Numbered from the stretch's first letter, positions 34,411-47,509 are shown. The stretch: 64,000 nucleotides of DNA from Chamaecyparis obtusa (GCA_027943335.1 BSBK01002927.1:399501-463500), one strand, 5' to 3'. A program made the numbers and translations. The notes: generated from the sequence alone by a model not told the origin.

Positions 34411-36116
34411 TGCATCTAAAACTTCAGAATATTAATTAGGGTTCGACTGAGTATTCTGCAATTTGCATCTGTCCCTTATGCGAGCCATTGCTTTAATCAA
34501 TAATATAATGTTATATTAATATATATTATATATATATATATATTTTATAATATAATATATTATTTTAATTTAGTGATATTATGGATTTTTTTTAATTTTG
34601 ATTTTCCCCAATTTTTTCGCGATTAAATCCTAGTTTTTCAAAATATCTTATACTTTTAATTTCTGTAATGTCCCAATTTTTAGAAATATTGACTTGTGAA
34701 CTTTTGCCTAGTTTCTGAGATTTCCATTACTATGTTGTAATACATGGCCGAAATGCAAGGTTTTATGTAAACCATTCATTTTTTATTTTGTTTAGTTGCA
34801 ATTCCAAACAAACTATCTATTATTGTAAACAAACTATCTCTCAGTCCCGTGTAAGAAAGCTTCTGTTCTATCCACTGTGCAAACCAGGAGCAAGGGGCTA
34901 CTCCTTGGGGAAGCTCGGTGACGTTTTATTTTCTGTGTTATTTGGGTTCAGCTTTTAAACTTTAATAATTGTGTGATTTAAATTTCAATATTTTAGTTTG
35001 ATAAAACATTTTGTGATTTTAGTTTGGTTTGTAATAGTTCATTGAAGTTTGGTTTCAGTATTATTGATTCGATGAGAAGTTTTGTTAATAAATCATTTGT
35101 TTTATTTTAGAATTTGCTTTCTGTGTTGCTCCTTTTGGCAGGAAGTGACAGTTCCTATTGCTGGGATCATTTTGATTTGCAATAGGTTTATTTTCTAGCT
35201 GCATTTCATCCCAGCTCAGCTTGCTACCTACAGCTCTTGTGCAGATTGCCACGACACCTTTCACAAGTTTATGATTCCCGGATTGACATGTATAGGCCAA
35301 ACTGAATTTCATTATTAAACATCAAATTTCATTTCATTCCTTACCCAGTGTTGGCCTATCAAGTCTATGGCCTAAGGGAAGCCTATAGCATTTGTGTATA
35401 AGCCTTCAAAGTATGCATGTCTGACAAAAACCTTTTCAACTTGACCTGCTATTGATTGTACTTTGTAGTGACACGGGATCACTCATCAACCTGGATGCTC
35501 CTGTATCACTTAAGACCATCTGGGTAACAAGAGGCAACGACCTTAGGAACCCACTTAAATTCAGAATGGTTCACAAAGAAGAATATGTGACCACATTGAG
35601 TAAAGGTGTTCAAACTACATGGGATGCTGGTAGTTGTGCAAAGCAATGAGAGATCTTTTGCGGGTTAGTTCCTTCAAAATACTGAAGTGTATACTCAGAA
35701 GTTGCTGTCTTTTCAAGTAGCTATCAGGGTTTTATCTTCATCTCATATACCTCGATAGAAATGCATTGTTCAATAGTGAAACGAAGTAGTAATTTCTCAG
35801 CTGACTATATATAAAAACAAACATTTACGAACAACTAACATGTGATGCAGCCCTTTGTAAAACTAACAGAGGTGTCTTTGATGAATAATAGAAATAGGGA
35901 GTTGACTTAATAACAAAGATGTGGCTTGCAGCAAATGCACACGGTAGGTCGAGTAACATATTTTGCATCCATTTATTAAGTACAGGCTATGCTAACTTAG
36001 TAAAGTAGCTATAAATGTCTTCTGGAAACTGTCTCCCTGATGGAAATTCATGGAGATTTCCTAAGTTGTTTCTTTATGATCTGGATTTCTGCATTTCATA
36101 GTATATTAAAATATTT

Positions 36117-36474
36117 CATAGTTAGCAGACTCAGACTCGGAGAGCCCAAAATTTTCAACTTGACAAGAACTCAGTGAATGCTTGACAAAAACTCAACAAC
36201 TTCGAAAGTACTAAAATTTAAAATACCTTAAATAAACATTTTTACAAAATATATTAAATTAAACATTGACATCTTGAAAGAGAAAATGCATGGATTTATA
36301 TAAAAAAACATGTGAAAAACACATTTTAACTAGTATTTTACCTAGTTCGACATTATTACCCATGTCTTTTGCATCTAAAAAGACGCGAGAATTAAACTTG
36401 TGAAAACTCGCCCAGCAAAAAACCGAGAGAGTACTGCGCAACTTGGAGAGTACTCTCAGAATTTGCAAACTATG
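36117..36474. mobile_element. Non-autonomous hAT-like element (MITE), 358 bp
   Basis: The ends are CATAGTTAGCAGACTCAGA and, inverted, CATAGTTTGCAAATTCTGAGA. ACTCG/CGAGA words crowd both ends. The flanks AAATATTT (36109-36116) and GTATATTT (36475-36482) agree at 6 of 8 positions, as expected for a decayed 8-bp target duplication. It has no ORF. The terminal CATAGTT is shared with the hAT remnant at 32948, which may be its autonomous relative. Confidence 0.65.
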
Positions 36475-37300
36475 GTATATTTAAGGTGGGTAGTTATTGT
36501 TTCTTTGCCTTAAATGTTAGTTAGATTTGAATGTCTGCAATTGAATGCTGACTATAATGTTGACATGTTATTGCTAGTGTTCATATCAGTTAATATCTGA
36601 CACTTAAAGTATGCTTTAACCTGAATCTTTGGCAGAGACTCAACATTTCTTTACTTATTTTAGTTTAGAATATCTTTAGAATTTCTATATCTCAACTACT
36701 ATATCTCAGGTCATAAATTTGGGCCAATCTAACTTTTTTAGGTGCAATAGTCCAGGGAATTGGATATTCTGATATTTGTGTGAAATCTCTTGCTTGGAGG
36801 TTAACCTTTCTGGTTTAACCCTATTTGTCTACTTGTTTGCTCTCCAGCTTTTCTCTTTATTGCATTTGCAATGAGTCTAGGGCCCACGATTTTGCCTCTA
36901 TTGTTTGCGATTGTAACTATTGTATGTTCCAGGTGCTTGACCAATTTTTACCCATTCATTGACCTTACTACAATCTCTATCTTTTGTTTCTGTTCACTTT
37001 TAAATTCGGTCAAGTCTTGGGGTTATTTAATTTACTTTTCATATTGCTTTTTCTTCTCTTTTCTCTTTCTGGTTAATTGTTTATCTTGGGAGCTATTTAT
37101 TGGTGTTACAACTAATATTTTTTCTTATTTTTTGTACACTTGCCATATGACTATCTGTAAAAGATATTAAATATTATCACATTTTCAAATAAATACTCTG
37201 TTCATTTTAACTTTGAATTCTTTTGAGGAATCATTAGTATTTATTTTTAACAACTAAGATTTTCTCATGCAGCTAACGTAAAAAAGGAATTATTTTGCAG

Positions 37301-37473
37301 TGCTGTGCAAAGATGGCTCACAACTGCACCTGGTGCACCAACAACACACTGGTATCAGCTTCGTTGTGTCTTGTCTCAGCCTATCTATGTCATGGCCGGG
37401 CAGACTATTACTGGTCGGCTCCATATGGTTGCTCACAGTGCTCAGAGCTATACTATGCATCTCACTATGTCAG
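37301..37473 (+). CDS. PRMT4: PRMT (CARM1-type) exon, conserved barrel core
   Basis: This 173-bp exon lies between TTTTGCAG and GTACAG. It completes a Ser codon and encodes VQRWLTTAPGAPTTHWYQ, then RCVLSQPIYVMAGQ and GRLHMVAHSAQSYTMHLTMS. The THWYQ-RC segment corresponds to human CARM1 STAPTEPLTHWYQVRC and is among the most conserved C-terminal stretches of the family. The exon ends one base into an Ala codon. No lesion is present, which argues for a live gene. Confidence 0.95.
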
Positions 37474-37562
37474 GTACAGTTATTGTGTATGTATTGAGAT
37501 GAATTAAAATGAGCATTCAAATTTGGTATATATTAAACTAAACGGAACTGTGCTGTCTAAAG
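37474..37562 (+). other. Short PRMT intron (89 bp)
   Basis: It runs from GTACAG to CTAAAG. Spliced, it joins G to CA (Ala) and keeps the frame (MS-AKMW). Its small size contrasts with the 28-kb and 4.8-kb introns of the same gene. Confidence 0.85.
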
Positions 37563-37714
37563 CAAAAATGTGGGGTGCTGGTGCGGACCAAGGAGGTATA
37601 CTCCAAACTTCTTCAAGCAAGCTTGATTTGAAGGAACCATATTATAGGATGTCGCAGCCTCAATCATATACCTGGGCTCAGGATCAGTCAGCTCAGCAGT
37701 TAGTCCAGCAGCAG
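37563..37714 (+). CDS. PRMT4: PRMT (CARM1-type) exon, C-terminal region
   Basis: This 152-bp exon encodes AKMWGAGADQGGILQ, then LDLKEPYYRMSQPQ and a Gln-rich end (SAQQLVQQQ). The LDLKEPYYRM motif matches LDLKNPFFRY at the end of the catalytic core of animal CARM1. A donor at 37715 (CAG/GTGTGT) is plausible and would lead to a further short exon that I could not find in the window. Alternatively, reading through gives Val-Cys-stop at 37721-37723, which would make this the last exon. Plant relatives usually have a short acidic tail beyond this point, so a missing downstream exon is my preference. Confidence 0.88.
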
Positions 37715-37723
37715 GTGTGTTAA

Positions 37724-40700
37724 TGGAGCATATGGAAATGATTCTTTTTGGATTACTGTTTTCTGGGCCTTTGGTACTTATCACATCTATTGCTATATCT
37801 TGCTATCTCTGTATTATTGGTTTGACAATTCTATGTGAATAATGTGTTTTTAACTGCAGAAGAGTCGTTTGTATTTAAAAAGCTTGCTGTTGTGCAAAGT
37901 ATCGGCATGTTTTCTCTTAAATATAACCATTCCTCTATTTTGTTGTGGTTGTCTCTTTTGTACAACCTTATTTACCCTCCTTAACATTTATTTTACTTTT
38001 TTTTGTCTGTGCATTTGAGGGTTGTGGGAAGTACTTATATTGCTTGTCACCCTTTTCCAAAGTATTCTTTTAAATACAAAATGCTTGTCACAAACCACCA
38101 TAGTTGGATTCCATTTAGTTTTATTATATGGTAGTTTATATATCAATAATTTTATGAACTTTGATTCCTGAATTTTTGATTGAAAAAAAGGAGCATTTAA
38201 GTTGAATTCCTCTACTATGAGAATTGTATTCATTTTCACCTTTTGTTGTACCTCTACTGAAACAATCCCATTCAACATTTTCAGTAATTCCTTTGAACGC
38301 TGTTTTGGCCATTTTTGGGATGCTATTAGTTTTTGCATATTGTGAAATTCCCTCGTTACAATTGAAAGGAAGGTGAAATTGAGTATGAAGGAAAATAAAT
38401 GAGGAAGATTTAGGCCCATAAAATGAAACTGTATGGAAGGACCAAAATCTCATTCAGGTGCATGAAAATGCTCAAACATCAATTTTGTTCAATTTGTGAG
38501 TGAAATAGGATTTCTGCTCTGAGACCACTGTTGCAACTACAATTTGGAAAAGCCATTGATATTCAAAGCACTAAGGATACCTTGCTGGTTCAGAGCATCG
38601 AGAATGCTCAAATCTCCTCAAGATGCATTATGATGATTGAAGTCACTTTCCTAAGTGAAAAAATTAACTTTGTAAGTGAAAGTGCTAAAATGTGCTGATT
38701 GGCTCACTGGTCACACAAGTTTGGCTGAAATAACATTTTTCACAACAAAAATTTAAAATAAAACGAAAAGAAAAAAATTATTGTTGAAAAACTGGTCATA
38801 AAAAATAAAAAGAAGTGAAAAAGTTTTAAAAATAATAAAATATTAAAAACGGAAAATTATAATCCTTTGGTGCACCACGCATGCCTATTGCCTTAGGGCT
38901 GTTAAGTTTATAAAAGTACTCAATTTGTTAACTAAAACATAAACATGCAAAAAAAACACAAAAGCAGAAACATCAAACATCAAAACTTAAACAGGGAAAT
39001 CCACAGCATTCAACCTTTGGATTGCATTCAACATGCACCAAAGAGGAGATGGGGGTTTTTAAGGATCTGTATTTTTCATTGCTGTCATTTGGAGCTCAAG
39101 AATTGAGAAGTGTTTATTTATGACTATCAGACAACAAAACAACTTCATTTAAAGGTGGTTAATAGCATATTTTATTACTGTTTTGAAACTTATTTCTCAA
39201 TAAGAGGAACATGATAGGTTTTGAGGTGGTTTCTCATTCTTTCTTTTGGTACACTTATCTTCAATTTTGATATTCTTGCCTCTTCATGGTATGACAAGAT
39301 AAAGTTTGTTAGAATGACTCAGTATAGTTCATTGCTCAGCGATGGGTTTTCAAGGTTGCAAGGGCGTCCAAAATGATACTCCTGGGGTTTAAAGAAGATA
39401 TTGTCACTTCAAAGAGGAACACCTAGAGTCGTGTTTCCATCCATACTGTTATCTCATTTCATGATAACCTTTACATCTGAACTCTGCATTTCCATCATGT
39501 TTGAAACAGCGGAAAGTACTTGTTGCAGGTTACATGATAAAATAGTATGGATTTTCTTCATTGTGAATAGTATGCATGTCTCTTCAGTGTTTGGAATATA
39601 TACGTTATCAGAAGTTCTCTTGTATTACCAAGAGAATTCAAAGTCATAAATACAATCAGAGAAAATGTTGTACTTTCAGAAACTGCTATTTTCGAAGAAA
39701 GTGCAGACTGTTTTTGTTAGATTGAGAGTAAAAATAGATCATCTTTTATTTGAATGAGGCTATTTAATTGAGGGCACAGCTACTTTGATTTTTGGATTCT
39801 TCTAGTTTAAACAACTTTTGATTTTTCTATTTATGAAGATATGCTATTATCCTTTGGATGAGTTTTATTCAATACTATTTTTATTTTTCGTGGAATTTTT
39901 ATTTTTAATGTAATTTAATTTTCAGAATATATGCATCTGTTCAAAGTGATACTTTGAAACTATATCAATATGGGTGTTGTCTTTTAGACCAGCTAATGCT
40001 TAATGTTGCTACCTTTTAAGGCAAAAATTTATTGTTCAACCCTCGTTGTCTGTGTAATAAGATTTGGCTTTCTCTATCCATTTTGTTATATTCATTGAAT
40101 TGTTGTAAAAAGGGTTTCAGTGATTGAATAAAGGTTTTGCAGTAATGAGCGTGGATGTCTTAAGTCCATTTATCTAAAAGAAGAGAGATGTTAGCCTTGA
40201 GGTGCATATATTAGATTATGGTATAAGTTAGATACTTGCCATGAGATTAATATCTCTTTCTGTCTTTTAGGTAGATGTGCTTTAGATTTTATACTAGTAT
40301 ATATTAGATTATTCTTGTAGAAAAGTTCACACTATCACTACCCACAATTGGGCATAGTGAGGGTTGTACATGTAAATGTCTGTCAAAATTATGTTAAAAG
40401 GGGGTTTTCTTATCCATTTACTCTATAATCTATTACAACCTCCCCTTGCTACCATTGTTGTTACATTTGTCAACACAATTACAGGCTTTGTATGGCAGTT
40501 GTTGCTAATCTAGGTAATTGTAGCTTTATACACAACACATCTGTTTATTTTGCAATTTATCTAGAAAGGATTTGTGTTTTGAGAGGTTGATTTGGTTGTG
40601 TATTCACAGAGATATAAAATCAACATTCCATTGTGTTTAAGGGATAGGAAATGGGAGAAGGCATTTGGGCAACAACGTGGCTTGGTAGGCTTTTTTTGGA

Positions 40701-41104
40701 GGACAACAATTAAAACAAATAGAGAAACCTCAACTAAAAAAATAGAGGAAATTTCAATTATTGCTATTGTAAGGCATTAACCAATTTCATGAAATATACT
40801 AACACATTAGAGCTTAATTGAGAGTTGATCGACAATTTAACATGAGTTTTTAAATCCTCTATATGCACAAAAGTTAAAAATTTAAAATAATATATTTCTT
40901 TACATACAGATAAAAGTTCAAATGAAAAAATGTCTAATAAATCCTACACACCAAAATTTCAACAATCCAAAAGTTAAGTAACATTTATTTATTTCACAAA
41001 TTCCATCCATACAAATTCAATTGAGAAATTGAAAGTTAGGGAAATGGGAACTTTCTATGATATTTCAACATAGTTTTGTAATAATTCCTTCAAGCATCTC
41101 TTTT
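37724..41104. other. Stretch without a supported gene
   Basis: This is either a further PRMT intron or intergenic DNA. Open frames on the minus strand at 37988-38453 reach about 140 codons but resemble no family and have low-complexity composition. AT-rich tracts occur at 38750-38870. No repeat or RNA gene was recognised. Confidence 0.5.
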
Positions 41105-41107
41105 TTC

Positions 41108-41690
41108 CTATGTTACCAAATTCTTCCCTGTTAACCCCAAAGTCTGGTCTGGTTCTTGCAAAAGTCTGGTCCTTATCATATTCTTGCAAAAGTCTGCCGC
41201 AGACTTTCAAAGTCTGCCCAAATTCTGTCAAACGAACCCGGCACGGATTTTGCCATTTTTATGTTGAATTTGCAAATCTGAGGCAGGACCCAGGCCGAAT
41301 TTGGCCAAAAAATGGATGTTTTTTACTTTTTTGAAGTTTATATTTGGTCTATTTTAGTCAATCCAACCCACCAACCCTAAAATAGACCACTAAAAAGGCC
41401 AAAAAGGCGAAACATATGTCATTTGGACTAAAACACTAATATATATGGTGGTGTATTTTGCTATGTTGTTTTACTATTAGCATAGTGGTGTATGAACTTA
41501 TTTGCTGCTGCATATATATACATATACATATATTTTAAAAAAAACATATGTTTTTGTATGGACGAACCCAAAACAAATTCAAACCCACCCCCAAAAAATT
41601 TTGAACGAATTTCGAACCCGCATCCGAACCGGCAACTTAGCTTTTTTCTGTACTTTGCAAGTACCCTCGAGGGGCCTATCCCTAACATGA
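41108..41690. mobile_element. Possible hAT-like remnant with AAAGTCTG and GAACCCG repeats
   Basis: The left end CTATGTTACC resembles the terminus of the hAT element at 11394. The left 130 bases repeat AAAGTCTG several times. The right part has GAACCCGCATCCGAACCGG-like words. A matching right terminus (..CCCTAACATGA) is weak and no target duplication was found, so the borders are tentative. Confidence 0.35.
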
Positions 41691-44082
41691 GGTTGTAAGT
41701 TGAGAAAGAAGCTGGCTAGAGAGCATTAATGCGTCGTTTTTACTACATCTAATTGTTATATAGGGTTCATCTTCTTTATCCTTTGACCTAATGCTGAAAT
41801 TTTGTAAGTAAATCCCATAATTTTACATTCTACATTATAACTTTATCCATAAACTAGTCTTCTATGGTTTAATTTTATGCTTTACTGGGGAGCTTTATTT
41901 CTATTTGAAGAAATGTTCTACCTAACATCGTGTTCCATATTGTGTTGTCTTGAGAAGGACAAATTAAAAAGTGAACACCTTCGAACTACATCTAGGCTAG
42001 TATGAATTGTATCATTTCTCACTTCCAACTGGGAAGGCCTTTTAGTTGAAGCTCTTTGAGATGAACCATTTTCGTGTTGCTTATGCCGCCAATTGTCATG
42101 ATTAGCAAAGAAAATTATAATATTAACATTCATAGTTTCGAAGTCAGATTCCTGTACGTTTTCTTCAACCCACATGACATGTAGAGAGGGATACTTGTGC
42201 GTTGTCAAGTGCCTTCTGAAATAGAGGGAGGTGTGTTTCTAATATAGGTATAATCCTTGAAGAATATGATAATATTGTGTGAGTTAATCTTATCATTATT
42301 TTTTTGTTATTGTTAGTGTTTTTAGTACTCTAGAATAGTCATTAAGATATTCCTCTATTTAGATAAGTTGGCCAGAGATGGGATGAGAAACAAGCACTTC
42401 ATATTCCCATGATGGAGCATCTACCAGAAGTCTCTCTTGTATTCTAGTACAAATTTTTTTAAAGTCATATCTAGAGGCAATCCATCTCTCTTTTTAATTA
42501 GTGCCTTACACAAAGATAGCTTGTCTTCATGATCCTCTTTCACCTCAAGACATATTGATGCCCACTGTGACATTGCATGGAATATTTTAAATATCTCTTT
42601 CTGCATTTGGCTATGCATTTATTTGTGATATCCACATTCAATACATAAGAAAAACAAGTAACCTTCTAGGTCCAGGTGTGGCAGACTAGGACACCTTCAA
42701 ATTAGTTAGTAGCAGAAGACATGAATAGACTTGGCAAGAATAATAAATGAAGGATGATGGCACGCAATAGACAAAAACAGTCTGTATTGTGGACCATGCA
42801 AGTGATCAGCGAGAATTATAAATGGCATCATGGAAATCACTGAATATTAAAGAGGTATCATAGCTCAAACTTCATGATTTTCTAGAGCATCATCATAAAT
42901 GTCATATCCCAGTTTTTCTAACAGATTAAGTCTCAGACTCCATTAATACTGAACATTAGAGAAACTAATCTATTCTTCTTTTGGCCAACTTTCTTTAGTC
43001 TTCGCACCTAAATCTCAAGACAAATAATTTAAGAGTTTCAGTACTCATGTGGGAAAGGCACTATATTCTGGATGGCTGCACACTAGAAATTAGCATGAAA
43101 ACAGTACAAGGGCGATAGCCATGCCCTTAACAGATTCATAGCTGACCTCCATTACATAGAACATGCTTAATATCCTTCTTCGGCTGACCTCGCGTCTGAA
43201 ATGGTAATGAAAATAAGTTTAAAATAAATAAATATTTATTCCAGTGGATGACCTCCCTTCATACGTATGCCACTTTGCTGAAAGAGAAAATAAATAAATA
43301 AATTTCTTAATAATGGCTGACCCTTTTATGAAGGTTGCTTCCTTTGGGTTAAATGGCACATGAGGAGGTATTTAAGATGGATAGAATGAGAATGAAATGG
43401 AGAACACATGAAGAAACTACTCATAAGTGCAGAAGCAGATTTCAGCAGAGAATAGGAAAATAATGCACATTTGTGAAACAGAAGATATGATAGATCAGTG
43501 AAAGAAAAAGCAGATTTATGGAGAATTTGGAAGAGAAGGCAGTGATCACTATAGCAGCGATTCTCATAAGAAATAGCATTATTGCAGGAACTAAGAGATG
43601 AACAAATAATTAGTTTAAATAAAATAAAATTTAAGAGCGTGACTCAGAAATAAACTACATTAAGCAAACAGTGATTATCTTCCCTTAAACAAACGATATA
43701 TTAGCAATTATCCTCTCTAAGGGTATGGTATAGTCTAGTTAACAAAAGGCACAATTTGGAAGATGTGTGATTAGCAAAATGGAGAGATGCTGTGGGAAAG
43801 GACATGTCTCTCCCATTCCTAGGGAGAAGATATAAAAAGATATCTAAGGGTCAGCTCCAAGACAACAGTTAACAAGGGAGGGGGAGAAATACAAAAACAA
43901 GCAGCAGAAATAATCATTGAAGGACCAACAGAATTAATCTTATAGCAAAGCTAATCAACCATCGGCAGCAGAAGAAATATATGTTCAGATAGGAGGATCG
44001 ATCCACCAGAAAAAACATATAATATAAGCAACAGAGATCTTCATCAAACAGCAATATTATTTACAGCAAATCAAGTATTATT
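41691..44082. other. Unassigned stretch with two minus-strand open frames
   Basis: Frames at 41918-42208 (96 codons) and 42421-42618 (MHSQMQKEIFKIFHAMSQ.., 65 codons) look protein-like in composition but I recognise no family. From 42650 to 44082 the sequence is AT-rich and resembles LTR-type non-coding DNA, without definable ends. Confidence 0.3.
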
Positions 44083-44457
44083 GTAATGTCCCCTTTTTGG
44101 TTATTTGTGATTATGGGACACTATGAGAGAATCCTTAGAATTATATATCTTTAAGAATACTGATATTATGTGCAGTTTGGAAATTTAAAATAATAACTGT
44201 GGTGGCCAAAATGTATAAATATCTAAATATGTAAAAGAAATGATTTATAGAATGCTTTGATCACAGAACTCACAACTGTATATTCATTGATCACAGAATT
44301 ATTACAAAGTATCTTTAGAGTATTAACACCATAGCATAACTATCTCCTGAAGGTGAGTACAATGTTTATATAAAGGTGTCGAGGGAGTGCCAACTGTTGG
44401 CCAACTGCTGACCCCTCGACAACAACACTAACAAATACTAGTTAACCTGGCAAGACT
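44083..44457 (-). repeat. LTR relics, one of the TGTTGTC family on the minus strand
   Basis: Read on the minus strand, 44457 down to about 44200 aligns with the LTR at 2821-3114: TTGCCAGGTTAACTAG-like start, TGTCGAGGGGT block, CCTCGACACCTTTATATA and GAGTTCTGTGATC. The terminus TGTAATGTCCCC at 44083 resembles the ends of the second LTR family (solo LTR at 8829). So two decayed LTR pieces seem to abut here. No target duplication was found. Confidence 0.5.
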
Positions 44458-45259
44458 ATGTTATCAATAAGTTTTAGTCTTGTGTTGTTAACTTGTCACA
44501 ATGGTAATTGTACCAACCAATATGGCGAGCACTAGTGTGTTGTGGTAATCATACCCAAAAGTATATACTCAAGAAAACCAAGATCATCTTACAAGGAGAG
44601 TCACCAAACCATCAATAATAAAACATGTGGGGAAGGCTTAAACACAACTAACTGTGATTACTGACCAAATCAAATATGCAGTATGTAAAGTATGACAATA
44701 AAACAATGGCTTAAACACAACCAGCTAATCATCGTATGCCTATAACCCTAATAAATTTGATTTTTGTTTCGTCTTCCTCATTTATTTCAAGCAAGGCACA
44801 CACTTATTAACACTTTCAAGATGACCTAATTGTTGAATAAAATGCCACAGATTGGCCTTTTTCTTATACCCCTTGCTTCTGTTTTGCGCCTGCATTTTTC
44901 TAATTGCACACTTCAAAATGGTTTGCCTCTTTCTTCTTCAACACTGAAAACCCTTGGCTTTCCTCACTTTTGTCGATGAATCACCTCATACGTTCTACAA
45001 CTTTTTACCTATCTAAATGTGATCCTAAGTCCCTTTATATTTCTTCCCATTTTTTTCATTCAAATATTCCCCTTACTTTGCTGACAATATTAGTACGTAG
45101 TGATTCGGCTGCCTTAACAAGATCAGATTTCCATCCTTACAGCCATACCTCCTTTACTTCATACCACCATTGACACAAAATGCCCAATAACTTGCCCCCT
45201 TCTTCATCGATTGCAGACCACTAATACTTGGCCCATGAATGTTGTAGGTGGCTAGCACA
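44458..45259. other. Stretch downstream of the second hAT transposase
   Basis: I see no gene. The part from about 45180 may be 3' untranslated or terminal sequence of the hAT element, since its minus-strand reading continues after the stop with protein-like words. The left end of that element was not identified. Confidence 0.35.
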
Positions 45260-47509
45260 TTAATGGTTTGTTACATCCCACAACTTTGTTGCCCCTTCCT
45301 TGTACTCGTCATTTTTGTGAGTAAGAAGGCACAAGTTGGAATGCACATAGACTAAATCCTCAGCTTTGCTTGATGCCAACCGATTGTGCTTCAATGAATG
45401 GATGAAGGAGTATGTACTCCAATTTCGTTCAGCTGAAGAAGAACTAGCAACCTATTGAAGCAAAGGCAGATCTCATTAGAGTCTTTAAAATTTAAGTAAA
45501 TCAAATAACAAATAGTAATTTTAAAATGACAACAAGATTTAGAGAGTGGATAAAAATTCATAAACTTGTGATAAAACTTTGATTGCCAGAAGTTGGAGGT
45601 GTGGCGATTTGTGGCCATTGAGGTACCACCAAGAGTGAGCATCCTTCCTATACTTGTCACGAAGAGTAGCAAGACTATGACCAATGGATGTTGCAAAATC
45701 AACAAATTCACTCGTAACTGCATCTTCCATTTCATTATCAGGGAAGAGTTTAGTAACAACTTTCCTAAACCCTTCACCTACTTCTACATCACAATATGGT
45801 GGCACCCGTGTTGGCATAGCAAGAATCTCTTCACTATAATATTTGGGACTCAATGAGAAGACAAGAAGATGGAGTGGGGTGGTCATTTTGTTCCATCGCT
45901 CAACACAAATTGATTGCACCTCTTTAAAGAAGGTTTCTTTAGGGTCTTGCTCTTTTGCATTTATGATGGATCTCATATTCTCAATCATTGAGTCTATTCC
46001 ATCATAAACCTCCCCCAAGCATGGCTTATCCATGTCAGTAAAGCGAATCATACCTAAGATGGGTTCTGTGAAACTAAGAAGGTATTCCACACGATCCCAC
46101 CAAGTGTCATCCAAAATCCTTTGCTTGACATTTGTTGCTCTCTCAGTATTGGACTGCCTCCATATGTTCCATGCTTGGTTGATGACCATACCAGAAAGTG
46201 CCTCTCGAACATTAACAAGTCGTCTCAAGACAATTGTATTCGATGCGAATCTAGTCTTAGCAACCTATTTGAAAATGGAAAAATAAGTAATTAAAAATAA
46301 AGAAGAATATGTATATATATAATTTTGTTGAAATAAATTACTAAAGCAAAACATAAAATTGGATTGTTTGAAATTTGAATTACCTTCAATAGCTCTAACC
46401 GCGAGAATGATCTAAAAATAGCTTGCGAGAAGTGGTGGTTTGTTATGAACACTTGGATCTCTTGAGCTTCATCATACACTTCTTTAACCCAAGCTATTTT
46501 GGTACCCAACTTCTATATCATGAGGTTGAGTGAATGTGCGGTACAAGGTGTCCAAAATATGTGGGAATGGTGTCTCAACTAACATACCAACTGCTCTATA
46601 ATTCTTTGCATTGTTTGTTACAACTTGGACAACATTTTGAGGACCTACTTCGTTAATGCACTGTATAAGAATGTGAGCAATAAATTGTGCATCCTTCACT
46701 TGGCCCTCACAATCAGCAGCTTTTAGAAACATTGCTCGTTTAGGGCACATTGCAATCACATTAATTAAGGGTCTATTTTTTGTATTCACCCATCAGAAAT
46801 AATAGATACACCTGTTTCTTTCCATGAGGCCTTAATGGGAGCTAATGAAGTTTCTATATGTTTGATCTCCTTTGTCAATAAAGTTGTACGCACCTTCTCA
46901 TAACCTGGGCTTGTGTACCCCTTTGGAGCTTCATTTGTTTTTCTTACCATGTCTTGCTAATAGGGTGATTGAACAACATTGAATGATAAAACCATTTGCA
47001 TAGAGGTACCTAACAATCGCTTGGTCAGCAATATCTCTAGCATCATTTTTAAATGCCCTCTCCAATGGTTCGTTTGCTCTCTTTGGAATACTAGCCCCAT
47101 CTTCATTTCTCCTCATATATGGATGACTTTTTATCACAATATCAGGAGCAGCACTATGTGTATGACTATGAGATGATGAAGCATGTGACTTCCGTGAGCC
47201 CCTTCCTTTAAGAAATGGATGCCCCAACTTACTTTCGACCCTTGCATTTGCTTCCTCTTGTTCCTTAATATATGCTGCTACTTTAGAAGCTGGTATAGGT
47301 ACACCATCTTTTCCTGGACAGAATTTGATTCCCTTTCCAGGAATTTCACACAAATGCCCTTTCACTCAGCTGTAAGAACTTTTATAGTGCACCTTCCTCC
47401 CAGGACATATCCAAATATATGTCCCTCCACCTGGAACATGCTCTAATATTTGCACATGCCTCCATAGTGGTGAAGCTGGGTCAACAGTGAATGGAGTAGT
47501 GCCTGCCAT
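45260..47509 (-). pseudogene. Second hAT transposase (BED / DUF659 / hAT C-terminal), broken
   Basis: An ATG at 47509 opens a BED-like zinc finger (SPLWRHVQILEHV, ICPG, then GHLCEIPGKGIKFC) interrupted by a stop near 47368. A Ser/His-rich linker follows, then ARDIADQAIVRYLY (47.0 kb) and NTKNRPLINVIAMCP with FLKAADCEGQ (46.7 kb). The core has TDMDKPCLGEVYDG (46.0 kb) and ERWNKMTTPLHLL (45.88 kb). The dimerisation domain is split by an intron after KVLSQ (45.52 kb) and resumes with VASSSSAERNWSTYS (45.45 kb), ending at TAA 45260-45262. Frameshifts lie near 46.8, 46.5 and 46.25 kb. It is better preserved than, and only distantly similar to, the hAT gene at 26.2-28.5 kb. Confidence 0.88.

Larger units (their letters stand above)
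32525..37300 (+). other. PRMT intron of 4.8 kb
   Basis: It starts GTAATT and ends TTTTGCAG. It contains a hAT transposase tail, a 48-bp triple repeat, a fragment of LINE-type coding sequence and a small hAT-like element. The stretches 34420-36116 and 36483-37300 show no feature I can support. An open frame at 35460-35649 follows an acceptor-like TTTGTAG but has no recognisable family. Confidence 0.85.

Noticed and set aside
37988..38453. Overlapping minus-strand open frames of 105-143 codons
   Set aside because: AT-rich composition with many Phe, Lys and Ile, no family motif and overlapping alternatives; likely chance in intron DNA.
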